DNA from: Voacanga thouarsii
Taxonomy: Eukaryota > Streptophyta > Magnoliopsida > Gentianales > Apocynaceae
Assembly: GCA_026120185.1 (NCBI GenBank)
Contig: JANUWF010002059.1
Coordinates: 1,033,501-1,097,500, forward strand
DNA length: 64,000 nucleotides
Direction of reading: 5' to 3'
The notes beneath the pieces were generated by a model, which did not search any database, was not told where the DNA came from, and worked only from the letters and a program-made list of their open reading frames with translations. Position numbers and translations under genes: made by a program. Position 1 is the first letter of the stretch, and each line of letters starts with the position of its first letter. Positions 23,640-36,635 of this stretch are shown one piece after another.

Positions 23640-24855
23640 ACATTGTCTTGGTGGCATCTTCTAACATAGTATCAATATGAACGTGTATGTATTCAAAATA
23701 TCTTATAGCCATGAAATTATGTCAAACAAATATCATAATAATATTCCATACAAATAATGCATCATTTTAAACTCATGAAGCTATTGCATGCTAGAAGAGT
23801 AAAAGAATCCTTAAAAGAAACTTATTATAAAAGATAAATACTTCATGCATATAACGGAAAGTGCTTTTACAAAGGAAAATGAATATCCCATGGATATCAA
23901 TATTCTATAAACAACATCTTTAGAGAAATAACAAAACTTTTAGTCAACAATCCAAGTGCTAGGTTTACTAACTCCACACAAGAAAACCAAAAAGGTTCCC
24001 CAAAGTTCTAGCATTACATATTATTGGTATCTAATCATTGTCTAAATCGTTAGTATCAAGCTCATTGTAGATGAAAAAATTTCGAGTCTGCAAATTAAGA
24101 AAAGAAAAATGTTTAAAAATATAAAATATTTAGCAAATATTAAAAGTAGTTACAAATCTCCGAAGAAATCCTAAATTGCAAGATGAGTCCCTGATTTTTC
24201 TCTTCTGAAAATGTTGATTTGAGGGCTACAGAGCTTGATCTCAAATCAAATAAGATTTAATGATGAACACTTGATTGCAACGCCTTTGAAATTTGTTGGA
24301 TGAAGAATAAGATGATCATCTTGAAAATTTGATGAAGATTCAAACCTTTGAATACAGAAGAAGCTTGAATGTTGGACTTAAATGCTATTGAAGCTTCATT
24401 TTGTCGAAGCTTAAATGTTGTTAAAGTTTGAACTTATTAAAACTTAAGCTTGAATACTGTTGAAACTTCGTTGAGGTTGGAGATATCTATTGTTAGTTGA
24501 AGCTCTAAGGTTATTGAACCTTTGAGGGAAAACCCTATTTATAAGTTGAAGATCCGTTAATTTAGTCAATGTGGGACTTTACGAAACCTCCTAGTAAACT
24601 CTAATAGACTTGGGTTTGAGGTGACTTGGGGCTTAATTTAAGTTTAGACTCTGAGCCAGAGGAAGACAAGTCTATAACTTAGATTGGGATAGATAGGTGC
24701 CACCCTATTCATTGGGCTATTGTCTTTTGTGCAATTTTATATAGTCTTACCATCCTATACACATAAACAACTAAGGTTAGTACCAAAATCTAATACTTAA
24801 AGTATTACATCCAAATAATTATAAATATATCCTAAATCTAGACTCCGATACCACT
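23640..24855 (-). other. Leader/internal remnant of chromovirus E
   Basis: This region follows LTR E in the reverse orientation, starting with a PBS. No ORF or domain is recognised in these 1.2 kb; it is presumed 5' leader cut off by insertion of copia element G at 23639/23640. Confidence 0.5.
24843..24855 (-). promoter_or_regulatory. Primer binding site of chromovirus E
   Basis: Right after the LTR end GGGGTATTACA the minus strand reads AGTGGTATCGGAGTC, one or two bases from the initiator-Met PBS TGGTATCAGAGC used by chromoviruses. It shows that LTR E is a 5' LTR and supports the chromovirus call for the whole long-LTR family. Confidence 0.72.
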
Positions 24856-26774
24856 TGTAATACCCCGACTACTTAAGTACCCTAAAAGGGTGAGATTATT
24901 ATCCCATCTGAAGGACCATGGGTCCTTATAACTTAGTACACCAAAAAAAAAAAAAAAAATCACAAAATAATTAAAACTTATTAAAATATCCCAATACTTA
25001 TACTAAGTCTCAAAAGTTAAAGTTGTAAATAAACATTCTCAAAAAGAAAAACTCAAAACATAAAATAAATCTTTAAGTACTTAAAGACTTGCGAACTTAT
25101 TAGTTTGGGAACTCCCAGAAAACCATGATAGAGAACGTGTGAGAATTACTTCCTAGTAAGTCTTGTGTGAGGTCTTGAAAATTTAAAGTTCTTTTATGAT
25201 GTAAACTTAAGTAAACATTGAGAGAAAACATTTGCAAGTCATTACATAAAAATCTGAAAACCATTTAGTTGCTTAATTGCATGGTTTAACTCAATTTAGT
25301 CAATCATATCATTACTGTAAAAGCCAAGAAACTTTTTCTAGTAAAATAGAACCACTTTTTATTTTAAAATAGGCAAAGTATGAAACCCCGCATTATAATC
25401 TTATTGGTTGTCATGAAACCTTGACTCATGACAGGATACTGCGAAGCCCTGTATCACAGTGTAGTGGATGGTCGGTTAATTGGGTGAGATGCTCTTCCAT
25501 CTCCTACCTAAACTTACTGCATGTCTAACCCTAGATATAAGTCCTACTTGGATAGAGTTATTAGTACGAACTGACCTAACTCACTAGTACTATCACCTTA
25601 TACGAAAAGAGTTTATCTCTCGGAGGTAGCTTCCTACAGGAAGACTAACCCTAATCTTCAAAAACTAATACTAACAACATATCCTTGTTGAGTACTCAAT
25701 GTTTTCTACCCCCAACTTAGGGATATTTTCAAGCAAATACAAAAATTGGCATCTTAGGTATGCAACCATAGATTAGTGTGAGTTCTTGTTCAAAGACATC
25801 ATTGAAGAAATTCAACATTTTATTTTGAGTCTTTTTTTAATCTAAAATATCATTTAGTTTATGAGAAAAGTGTTTATCTTTGTTTGCACACTAAGTAGAC
25901 AAATTCTATTAACAAAATATTCTAAGGCATGTTGACTTGCAAAATTTGAGCATCATTTAACAAAAGATGTATATAGAGGATTTACTTGATCTTGTTCACT
26001 CAAAAATTCAAATATTGGTTTACTTCTTAATAGTAGAAAACCATCTATCAAAGAGTACAAAACCCTCAATTATAATCTATTCTATTTATTCACCAAAGTA
26101 TATAACAAGATATACTTACATACATATCACCACTTTCAATCAAGCATCATCTGTTAACTTACAATAAACATAGCATCTATGACACTTCAAATAACTCAAA
26201 TATTCCATAGCAAGAGTTTATATCAAATATGGCTTCACATAAATAATAGACTCCATCAACTATAGCATAAGGTCAAATCACATACTTGATCTCTAACAAA
26301 TCATATAGTACTCAAGATAAAATCTAAATATCAAGGAAATTATCTCATATGCCAAATAAATAGATCTATTAATCCCATATTCCCATATGCATAATTATAT
26401 CATCAAAACTCTAGCATTTTAGAACATATACTACTTAACACACTCTACTAGATATTATAGATTCCAAAAATATTATCAACATCTACACATGCTCCCTTGA
26501 TCAACCGTGAATTGATCAATATATCAGCAAATTAACTTAGAAGATTAAAGAATGAAATATAGGGCAAAGTTTACTTATTAGAAGAAAATTTTGATTGCTT
26601 TCATAAGTTTGATGGTGTTATTGAGGTAATAAGAACGTTGTCCTCGATAACTTTGATCTATGTGAATGAAAGAGAGAGATAGAAAAACTTGGTATAAGCT
26701 TTTGCCTTGAGAGTAGAAGGGATGGTGAAGAGAATAAAAGAATTCGCTTACCTTATTATTCGTTGTATGGTAGA
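24856..26774 (-). repeat. LTR E, piece 1 (3' part of the LTR)
   Basis: The minus-strand end GGGGTATTACA lies at 24856. It contains the conserved block GAGTACTCAAT (about 25685) and the gypsy-family 3' modules. It is cut at 26774 by F4. Confidence 0.8.
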
Positions 26775-28251
26775 TGATAGGGGCTAAATGTACCTATATT
26801 TTGAGGGTCATTTGTGTTACTTTCATGTTCAAATAACTATTGATTCCTACTAAATTGCTATCTTTTGTGTAGAAGTGATTAAATAGGAGAAATATTGAAA
26901 ATATAGTAAAAATGCCCAAAATCGGGCCAAATAGTGTTGACCCAGCTCCAGCCCACATAGCTTATCTGGCCGGGGGTCACTTCTGGAAGAATAAAGCAGA
27001 ACAGAGGAATTCTAAAAACATTTTAGGAGGGACCTGGCACCGGCTGTTCTGCCTAAACTAGCGCCAGTTGTTACTATTCATAAGGTGGCAAATTTTCCTT
27101 TTCAAGCAAAATTTAGTAATTTCAGTTAGATTCTTTTGAGAATTCTGTGAACCATAGAAAATGACTCTTGTAGGTATTTTTTGACAATTAGAACTCCTAT
27201 AAATACAAGTGAATAACATTGTATAAACTATTTTTCAATTCTTCAATGTAATATCTTTAGAAAACTCCTAGAGAAACACTAAGATTTAGGAGGATCAAAG
27301 CGAATTCTTAAAGAAGAAGATGAGGTTGCTAAAGAAGGTTTGAAGGAAGAAGAAGAAGGCATACTTATCTATGAGTGGTTTTTTTTTTCTTCTTTGTAAT
27401 TTATTGATAATTTGAGAATAATATTTTAATTGTCTTTATAGGATATTCTTTTAGCTTCATAATTTTGTATTAATTTTAGTTTTTTGATCAATTTATTATT
27501 TTCTTGGTATTTGATTACTTGTTTTAATTAAGAAATTAATTGATTTATTCTTCTTATTAACTTGCTTGAGAAAGAGATTGATAGTGGTTTCAATTTAGTT
27601 AATTTCATATTTGTTATCTTTTAACTTGCTTGTAAAAGGGGTTAATTGTCAAGAACTTGGGTAATCAAAGATTAGTTGATGATTGCTAGAATATAGATTC
27701 ATTGGCTAATTTTATGCTTTAAATCGCCTAGAATATAGGGATTTGTGCGAGGATTAATTTTAATGCATCTTTTGGATAAATTGGTTGAAATAGAATATAT
27801 TCACTGATTTAACTAGAGGCTAGTGATTTCACGGATTGCAAACGAAATGTGTCTACTTTAATCTTTTATGATGCCAAGATAATAATCAATTAAGAGAATT
27901 TCTAGTCAATCATTATTGCGTATTCAAGGATTTCTATCTATTTACATGTCTTTTCTCCCTGTTCTCACTCCTTTATTATCCTTATAACTTTTCTTGTATG
28001 ACTTAATTTTCTCTACTATATTAGGTTAGTATTTTATTTATCTCTTCTTATTTGATTGGCTAAACAATAAAGATTTTGATAAAGTAAGGTAAAAGCCTAA
28101 GTTCTTATGGATTCGATACTTGCAATTCTCTATACTATATGATGGGCATACTTACCCGTATGTGTGGATTTAGTGGTTAGCATTTTAACTAAAGCTTGAA
28201 TGATTGTGGACTTTGTTAGTAATATTTTCTACACTAAACAAACACGCATCA
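26775..28251 (+). mobile_element. Athila-type solo LTR F4
   Basis: A 1477-bp block, starting TGATAGGGGCTAAATG and ending ACACGCATCA, in the family of F1's LTRs. The flanks GTAGA (26770-26774) and ATAGA (28252-28256) are a 4/5 target duplication. No internal region is present. It carries the GC-rich block GCACCGGCTG...GCGCCAG at about 27030-27065. Confidence 0.83.
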
Positions 28252-28546
28252 ATAGAGATTAGGAGCTTCTTGTGTGAGTAGAGTGATCTGGTTGTCTTGG
28301 TGAATATGGAGAAGAATTGGCCAAGAGAGAAAAGAGCAAATTCAGGAGAAATGTATAAGTGGGAGTGTTGGTGTATTCTAAAAGAGAAAGGCCAAAAGAA
28401 GAAAAGATTTTGTGTGACAAATGTTTGATTTCTTGAGAGAAAATGAGAAGGCCAAGAGCAATATTATGCTTCAGTTCTTCTAGTACCGGTAGAAAGGAGT
28501 ATAGAGTTAAGGATGTCCAAAAGAAAGAAGAATAGAAATGCCTGTG

Positions 28547-28608
<62 letters not shown>

Positions 28609-29183
28609 GGTTATGTTTAAGAAGGTAAAGAGTGAATGAGGATTGTGAGTGTAATATGATTCAAAAGCTAATGAGAGTTCTAGGTAGATTAATTTCTAGA
28701 GAAATATTAGGAGTGAGTTTAGGTTTTAAATTTCTGAAGAAAAGGGGCTTTGTTTGAAGAAGGAATTGAAAACCAAGAGAGAGATGTGCATGCGTGTGTC
28801 TCGGGTGTGTAGAGAGTTAGGAGGAAATGGAGAAGAATTCAAGAGAAGAGAGTTGTGTAGAGAAGAGAGAAATCAAGGGGCTATGAGATGGATGAGTAAT
28901 CTTGCTACTAGGTTGATCTCTAGAAAAATCTTAGTAGTAGTTCTAGGTATATAAATTTCAAAAAAGTTTGCATGGAGTGGTAATAGAGGAGAAATTGTTA
29001 GAAGAAAGGTAGAGTGGAGGGTGCTCAGTTCTTGGTAAGAAGAAAGGCTGGTGTTTAGTGAAAATATTAAGGAAGTTAACAAATAGACAATTCCTAGGAG
29101 CTAACTTAGGAAGATTCCGAGGTAATTTGGAATTCAAACGAGTTAGTTGAATATTCAAATTGCATGACTTCACTACCTTAGAC
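28252..29183 (-). repeat. LTR E, piece 2
   Basis: A section between F4 and C. It contains the (TG)n tract and purine-rich sequence related to the middle of LTR D. No gene; the short ORFs are not supported. Confidence 0.65.
28549..28605. repeat. (TG)n microsatellite in LTR E
   Basis: About 28 TG units. It occupies roughly the place where the A/B/C subfamily has (CT)n. Confidence 0.95.
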
Positions 29184-29430
29184 TGTGAAACCCCAGCTAA
29201 AACCAACCTTAGAGTAAGGGGTCGGGATGCATATCATGTTTTCTTGCATACATAAATATATTTTTATATGATAATATGTGCTTTGGATATGTGCTTTGTA
29301 GTCTAGATGGCTTGTTTGTGTTTCTTGAATAAGAAGAGTAAAATGGTAATTTTGCTTGAGGAGGAAATAAGGAGATAGCTTGAGGATTAAATAGAAAAAA
29401 ATATTTAGGAGAGAAAATAAGAACAAGAAT

Positions 29431-29492
29431 TGTTGTGGTTTAGTGGTTAGAGATTTGGAATAAATCCTTGAGGTCTTGAGTTCGAATTCCAT
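29431..29492 (+). other. tRNA-like segment in LTR C
   Basis: A-box TGGTTTAGTGG at 29436-29446 (252 bp from the LTR start) fits TRGYNNARNNG. GAGTTCGAATTCC at 29478-29490 is B-box-like with one extra base. There is no tRNA fold. Confidence 0.55.
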
Positions 29493-31089
29493 CATTGGAG
29501 TTTTAGCATGATTAAATTTTATTTTATTTTTGTTTAAGAAGGCTATATTTCGGCCCTTACATGCCTTAGGGAAGAGTATGAGTGTTGTCCTAAGAGAGAC
29601 ATGATAGGAATGTCCTAATCCTACTCTTGTACCCTACAAACCTTTCTAAGGGATTCATATTTTTCTTGATCTCTAGCTTTCTTTACTTCTTAATCCATTA
29701 GGCTGTTCAATTTATCTAAGCCAACTTTGTTTCCAGAAAATTCTAGCAATGTTCTGTGATATTGAGGTTTCGAAAATGTCTATGTGAGGTATCTTCTTGA
29801 TCGAAAATGGGGAAGAGTTGTGGAAGGTTCCCAAGAGAATTAATCTCCATGGTTGAACCTTCAAACTCCAACCTATGTGTGCTCATCTTCTTCATGTAGT
29901 AAACTGGAAATTTTTCCAACTTCTTGATCAGTCCAATTGTTGAAATTTTCAGCCATCTTTCCCTCTCAAATGCTGCCAGAAAAATAACCATTTCACTTAG
30001 CTTGAGGACAGAAAATTCCAGCCAAAACCGAGCTGCACAAAAGTTGTGCAAACCAGGAAAATTTCCTGGACAGTTTCGCAGCTTGGTGAGCCAAAAACCA
30101 AGCTATTTCTTCCAGCTTTTCAACTAGCAATTCAAACTTATCGTTCCTCCATAAAGAAGGCTGGAAACCAGCCTTAGAAGACCTCCCAATATCCCTTCAA
30201 ACCTGCAGCAAATCAGATGAACCATGGCAGAAAAATCTGCCCAGAAATTTCCAGCAAGCTTGCGAAAAGCTAATTAGAATTTCTAGCTTTGTTCCTTCTT
30301 CACCCTTGTCCGAAACTCATCCCATTTCTCTATACAAACTCACCTTGAAGAGCCATGAACTGAACTTCATCATCTTCTCCAGTGTTCTGCACAAAAAATA
30401 GCTTTATGGTTGCTCCTAAAATCTCTCTATCAATCACTCTAATCAAACCATTAATTGAAGTCCAAAATTCCAGCAAAATATTTAGCAAACTACTATAGAT
30501 TACCCCTCAAACAACCAGAAAATTCCTTCACCATTGCACACCATATTTCAGCCACCCTAAAGCTTTTTCAAACATCATTCATCTCAGCAAAAACCCCAAC
30601 CAATCAGCCAGCCATTGAAGCTTCCAAAAGCTCTCAATCAACCAAGATCTTCTTACCTTATTTGTTTCCAAAATTGATTCCCTAAAATATTCCTTTTGAA
30701 TTTCAAACTACCAGCTTTCCTTTTTCTCTCAAATCCGAAAATCCAATTACCAAAACCCTCCCAAACCAATCAGCCATTCTTTCCAACAGAATTTTGGCCA
30801 GCTCTCTCTCTATTCTCTCCAAACCTCCAAGAACACCAAGAACACCTACTACCATTATCACACCTAAGGCCACTCAAAAACACTTCAATCTTCTCCAAAA
30901 ACTCCAGATTATACCTACTCATTCTCATAAATCCATTCCTGCAATTTTTAACATCAAACACTGAAATCAAAGTCTCACCTTTGGATAAAAAATCAAAATT
31001 TTCTTGAAGGCTCAAGAACACCTTCAAGGTAGGCATGAACAATCATCTCCATCTTCTTCCATCTTCGACCTTGATGAGTATATACTAAT

Positions 31090-31092
<3 letters not shown>

Positions 31093-31141
<49 letters not shown>
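31093..31141. repeat. (CT)n microsatellite in LTR C
   Basis: A CT tract with one TTT interruption, followed by TCGGCCGAATGG as in LTR A. Confidence 0.95.
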
Positions 31142-31143
<2 letters not shown>

Positions 31144-32342
31144 GGCCGAATGGTTACTTCCATCATGGCCATTTTTCTTCTTCTTCTTGGACAAATCAAG
31201 CTGTCCACGCGTGAGGATTCTTTCGAAACTTCGTTAAGGTAGTCATCATTTAAATAAGCTTCTTCCATCTTCTCTTTAAATCCTAGATTCATTTCTCTTG
31301 GATGTAGTTGGATGAGGAAGGGATATATTTGGAGATTGATCATGTGTTTTGTGATGGAGTTGGGATTGAAGCATGAGAATAAATATGTTTGTATGATGGA
31401 GATGGGATTAATGCTGATATGATATGTCTTGGTTGAATGTATGGCGTTTTTAGGGTTTGTTGCATGTCTTCATGTCGTGAGTAGTATGAATGATCAAGCA
31501 TGTTAGAGATTATGTCACCTTTGGTGAATAGGGTTTTATGTTCATGTATTCTTGTTAAGGCCATGATTATGATTATGTTAGTGGAGTTTGGATCATGCGT
31601 TGGTAGATTTGGATCCATGTTTTTATTCATGACTTGGCTGTTTTGTTGATTGGTGTAGGGTGTATGTTCATAATTATGGTTAGCAATATGAATTATGATC
31701 ATGACCTTGTTGTCCCTAAGCTAATTTTATTTTATCAATAAAATGATTAATACTATAATTTTTTCTAGTGATTTCGAAAACCCTAGGAAAATGTGGATTT
31801 GGACTCCTATATAAAATAATGATATTTTAGTCAAATAAATGATAGCTTTTATTAAAGAAATAAAATATATAGATATTATATAAAATAATAATATCAAATA
31901 AAGCCTTTTATATAAATAATCATAATAGGTAAAATATTAATTTTGTAAGTCATATATACATAAATACTATTAAAATTTATTTATTATCTTTTAATCAAAA
32001 CCTATTAAAATTTACTTACAGCTAATTTTAGTTACCGATTATTTTCTAACAATTAATTATTAATAGATTATTACTTTAAATAATTCCATCTAGGTCCTAG
32101 GACCTTTCATCAAATAAACCCTAATTTATTTATAGTAAGATTTAAACCTACAACTTGTTAGTAACTATTTCACAAATCCTAGTTATTTTAATATCAAGCT
32201 AGATTTATTTTATAAACCATTTTAATTATTATCTAGCCTTAAAGCTTGGGACACTAGGGTCATGATTGTGGTAAGTTGAGCTAGGTTTATTTGTGAAAGT
32301 GAATTTTGGCTTGAGTTTAATTATGGCTTATGTTTACCCCAG

Positions 32343-32396
32343 GCGGGGTTAGGTCAACTTTTGGAGATCTTTGTTTTATCTCTAGCAAAGGATCAG
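32343..32396 (+). other. Exon-like 54-nt segment in LTR C
   Basis: Acceptor-like TTTACCCCAG at 32333-32342 and donor-like CAG/GTAAGC at 32396/32397. Upstream a donor-like CAAG/GTAGGC lies at about 31028, and downstream an acceptor-like TGATTTCAG ends at 33191. Confidence 0.45.
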
Positions 32397-33449
32397 GTAA
32401 GCTCCTGCATAATACCTGTTTGTTGCAAAAGTTGTTATGGCAAGCTAAACACAAAGTTTGTGATCACTGACTTGGTAAAGGCAATTAGGGACTATTTTCT
32501 TTCTTGTTTCAGTCAAACCAATTATTTGAAAAACAACAACCAGTTTTATTCAAACACTAAATTGTTTCTAAAACTAATTTTGACAAAGACTTTGGAAACC
32601 CTTGATTGCCATTTCCAAGTAAAGCTATATTTTACTAGTTTTCTCCCAAATGGGACAATCATCGTTGAGTACTCAATAAGGGTAGGTTAGTAGTACTAGT
32701 TTTGAAGAGCAAGAGTGAGTCTTCTGGCAGGAGGCCACCTCCAGAAGATGAAATCAACTTAGAGAAACATCAGTACTACTTAGTAGTCATGTTGGTCCGA
32801 GCTAGCAAGTTTTAGTCATGTGGACTGTGTGTTGCTGGAGTGGACAACTGATTTTGTTTGGGTGTAGAGAAGGAGGAGAATCTTACATAGTAGGCCGATC
32901 ACCTATATTTTGTTAGTCTGCACAAAATGTAGCATTCTGACCGTTGTTTAGTTATAGGGCCCAACGTGTGGTAACCCATAGCCGCCCTTTTGAGTGGTTG
33001 ATTTTATTGTATATGAATTGTTTGAGAAGCCAAAACGCTACTCTTGATTTTGAACATTGTTTATTACTTGCTAGTATTTTTCTTATGAAGTTCTTACACT
33101 TTGCATTCATGAATTATTTTCACTGGACACTCAAAGCACCCATGGACTTACTGAGATTTTTATTTCTTCACCCTTTTTACTATGATTTCAGGTCGATCCT
33201 GCTATGGGGATGAGTAGCTAGTTGTTGCCTGCTTGGAAGATATTCTGTTATGTATTTTATGTAATGCTTTGGGAGTTGAGACTGAACAATTTTTATTTTA
33301 GATTTGTTTTTGAATTTTTGGATTGTAATAATTTTAAATTTTAGAGTATTGTTTTATTTTTGTTTGTATGACCTAGTTATAAAGACCTCTTGTCCTTTGG
33401 ACAGGGCGACATCCCCGGCCCTGTTGGGCCTAGGTAGTGGGATGTTACA

Positions 33450-33520
33450 TGGACTCTCTTGTACTTCGAAGTGAATGTAACGGGGAAGCTGAGAAGAAGA
33501 AGAAGAATAGTGTGTGAATA
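33450..33520 (-). repeat. LTR E, piece 3 (71 bp)
   Basis: A short spacer between copies C and D, part of LTR E by its position between the two insertions. Confidence 0.6.
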
Positions 33521-33770
33521 TGTAAAACCCCACCTAAGACCACCTTTAGAATAGAGGATGGGCATGCATTGCATAGCACATTACTTGAGCATATAATACG
33601 TATGATGCATTTATATGATTTTTATTTTGAATATTTGTGATCTTGTTGAGTATTTGCGTTGAGGAAGTATATGTTGTGTTGAGAATTTTATTATGGTAAT
33701 AATAGTTAAGATGAAGCGATAACTTTGGAATTAGAGTGAAGAGAATTGTTGCAGAATGAAATGAACAAGA

Positions 33771-33836
33771 GAGTTGTTATAGTTAAATGGTTAGAGCTTT
33801 GGGGTTGTTTCTTTACAGCTTGATTTCAAATCTCAC
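33771..33836 (+). other. tRNA-like segment in LTR D (decayed)
   Basis: A-box TAGTTAAATGG (33780-33790) fits the consensus, 259 bp from the LTR start. The B box, around GATTTCAAATCTC, is weak. Confidence 0.4.
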
Positions 33837-35796
33837 TTACAGCAAAATTATTTTGATTTTAATTCCTTCCAATTCTCTTGGCTGGCTAGTACACTCTAAC
33901 CACCATTTAAAATTCTTCTTACATCCCTTAGACATAGGAAGTATGTCTTGGGAAATTTGAATTGAAACTCCTAATTTTATTATTCATGTCTAAAGAAGAA
34001 TTTAGTTAAAATTTGAATTTCTTACTTTTGTACTTCATGTCTTAATTCTTTCAAATTTAAACTTCCTTTCTACTTGAATTTTCTACCATTAAGCCTTATG
34101 TCTTAAACTCTCTAAATATAATTAATTTTCAACTTTATTATTTTTATGGTGACTGAAATGTACGAGGTAATTAAGAAGGTGGAGGAAACCTCTACATGTT
34201 TGAATGGCAACAGTTAAATGAGTCTTGCCATTTGAAATTGAAATACTAAGATTTGCTCCTAAAAACCTCCTTTCAGTTTAGCTCACAATCTTCCCTTTTC
34301 TCTCCGACGCCTTTCAAGTCCCAAGGCTCTAGAAAACATCCTAAATTTTTCTTTCTACTTGATTACTCTTAGGTGGCCCGAAACAAGGAGAAAATCAAGG
34401 CATAAGATAGCTCTCTCCTATATACTATTTGGTGTTCAAGAGCTTATGCAAAACTTGTTATACTTATTCTCTCATTTCTCTTCCACGGTTTTGGCTTTAT
34501 ACCATCAAGACAAACACAAACCTTGCATACTCTTTATTACATTATATTTCACCTTACCAGAGAAATCGAGCATTACTTTTGCTCTTAGTTTCACTCTCTT
34601 CCAAGGAGGCTGAACATACCTCTATTGCTACAAACTATTTTCTCTGAAGTTTTAGCCATGTTTATTCTCTTCAACACACTTTGAATTGAAAATATTTCCT
34701 ACTACTCGTCAACTCATTTATTCTTCTCCTAACTAGAGTTTCAAGTTTCTTTATTTCTTTTATGTTTTTATGCTCTTAAGTTCTCCAAACTCCAAACCTG
34801 CCACATATATTCTCTTCTTTTTCCCTTAAATGTCAAACAAACCACCATGGAAGCACCTCTATTCTCTTCAGTTCAACTCAAATTTAAGTTTGAAATTTAA
34901 TGCCTAGAATTTAATCTTCCATTTGGTCCCTATATCACTATCATAGTCGTGTATCATATTTAGTCTTTCATCTTCTTTTCTCTTCTCCTTTTGCATTCCC
35001 TATCGGAACATTCACCATATTCATCATGGTAAACACCATTTTTATCAACCACAACCTTTAAAATTAAAAGCTCCTAAACAAAATCCACCATTTACTCCAC
35101 CTAAAGCTAGTGCATTCAGTTATTCACAACAATTGAGTACACTTTCTATTTTCTTCATCTTTTCTGCTTCTCAACTCTTTCTCACAAATCATCACCATCG
35201 ACAAACTATCTCATCAACCTCCATTGCATCTAAAGTTTTCTCTAATCTTTCTTTGAAATTTTGAAAATCGAAAGGCCTTGGAAAGCCTCATAAAGACTCT
35301 CTAGAACACTAAACCAACTGAAATACAACACTAAGCTCCGTAAATAAATCTACTCAACCATATCATTCCTAAACAACTAAAACTCAAAAGCTTTTCCACT
35401 CTCGATCGCTTTTCTCTCTAGAACCCACAAGAACATAGAGAGTTAATAGCTAGCTCTTCTAAACTCTCTCAACACCCTTATTTTCTCTAAACACTCAAGA
35501 ACAATGGAGATAAAAACCACACTCTCTCAGTTATATCATGCAAGCAAACTTTTCTTTCTAAAGATCAAGATTCATGACCATCTTCATTTTTTTCTTGGTT
35601 CTCAAAATAAGAAGGTATTGAAGGTTGCATTTTCCTTTTTTTTCTTTCTCTTCTCTTCCTTTTAGACCGAGAACTAATTGGTCTCTCATTCTTTCCGATT
35701 CTCTCTTTTCTACTCTTTTACCTAGAATCATACCAACCAAAGAAGATTAAAGTTTTACTCTCTAAGAACTCAATATCTAAGATCATTTAAACAACA

Positions 35797-35824
35797 ATCA
35801 TCATCATCATCATCATCATCATCA
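35797..35824. repeat. (ATC)n microsatellite in LTR D
   Basis: Nine ATC units, located just before a donor-like ATCAG/GTAACA at about 35853. Confidence 0.95.
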
Positions 35825-36575
35825 AGGAAACAAGAAATTCGATTTCCAATCAGGTAACATTTACTCTTGAAACTCTTGTAGTATTCATTATTCTCATGAA
35901 CTCAAGTAGTAGGAATTATATCTAGATGATATGATGGATTGGATCATGATGGGGTTATCACTTTAATTGTTGCGTAATGTACTGTGATGGAGATGTCATT
36001 TGATTATTTTAACTATATTTTTGGAGGAAGGGATGGTGTATATCAATGTGAAGTGGTGGTGATATGTGATATGTGCGACTTATGTAGGAGTAGTGTCATA
36101 ACTTGATGAACGAGTTATATTAGATCTACTTATATGATATCATACTATAGCATGATTAAATGACATTTTTATGTGACAAGTGAGAATATGACTAGGATAG
36201 AGATTTACTTATGTTCAGAGTATGTGGTTTGATGGATAATTAATGTCAAAATAATACTAAGGGTTATTCATTTAGTATGTGTAGTCTTTTTGAGATTTGA
36301 ATTAGAGAATAAATTTATGATATGGTGCATATGTTAAGATGTTTATGATAAATAACTTATAATTTTATGTATGACATATAATATTGAAGGAATAGGATTG
36401 TTTATGTTAACGTGCTGGAAGTTAATCTATATGTTGATATGTTGTTATAAGTTTTTGATATGAATCGACTATGCTGATTGGGAATTATATGAATTGAGAC
36501 AATGTGTGTCAATATATTATGATATAATTGTTGTTGGGTAGTGTTATGATGGAACTTTGTATTTTCTATAAATAG

Positions 36576-36635
36576 GGTTAAGCTTTATTGGCTAAGGCAA
36601 ACAAAATTTTATTACTTTTGTGAAGAAAGAATCCA
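36576..36635 (+). other. Exon-like 60-nt segment in LTR D
   Basis: Preceded by TTTCTATAAATAG and followed by CCA/GTAAGTC. It is the positional counterpart of the 54-nt segments in A, B and C, with diverged sequence but splice-site-like ends retained. Confidence 0.35.

Larger units (their letters stand above)
29184..33449 (+). mobile_element. Chromovirus-type solo LTR, copy C
   Basis: A complete 4266-bp LTR, TGTGAAACCCC...GGGATGTTACA, 2 bp longer than copy B and clearly its close relative. The flanks TAGAC (29179-29183) and TGGAC (33450-33454) are a 4/5 target duplication. No PBS or internal region follows, so it is a solo LTR. It carries the tRNA-like segment, (CT)n tract, AT-rich middle, 54-nt exon-like segment and conserved 3' blocks. 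The numerous small ORFs are not coding. Confidence 0.9.

Noticed and set aside
24556..24590. AATGTGGGACT-type motif as a possible promoter of a host gene near 24.5 kb
   Set aside because: No ORF or exon structure follows, and the stretch lies between a copia LTR and a chromovirus PBS, so it is most likely element leader.
30993..31343. ORFs shared between LTR copies B and C (30696-31343 and 13778-14302 regions)
   Set aside because: They are unsupported frames in LTR sequence that differ between copies by stops and shifts.
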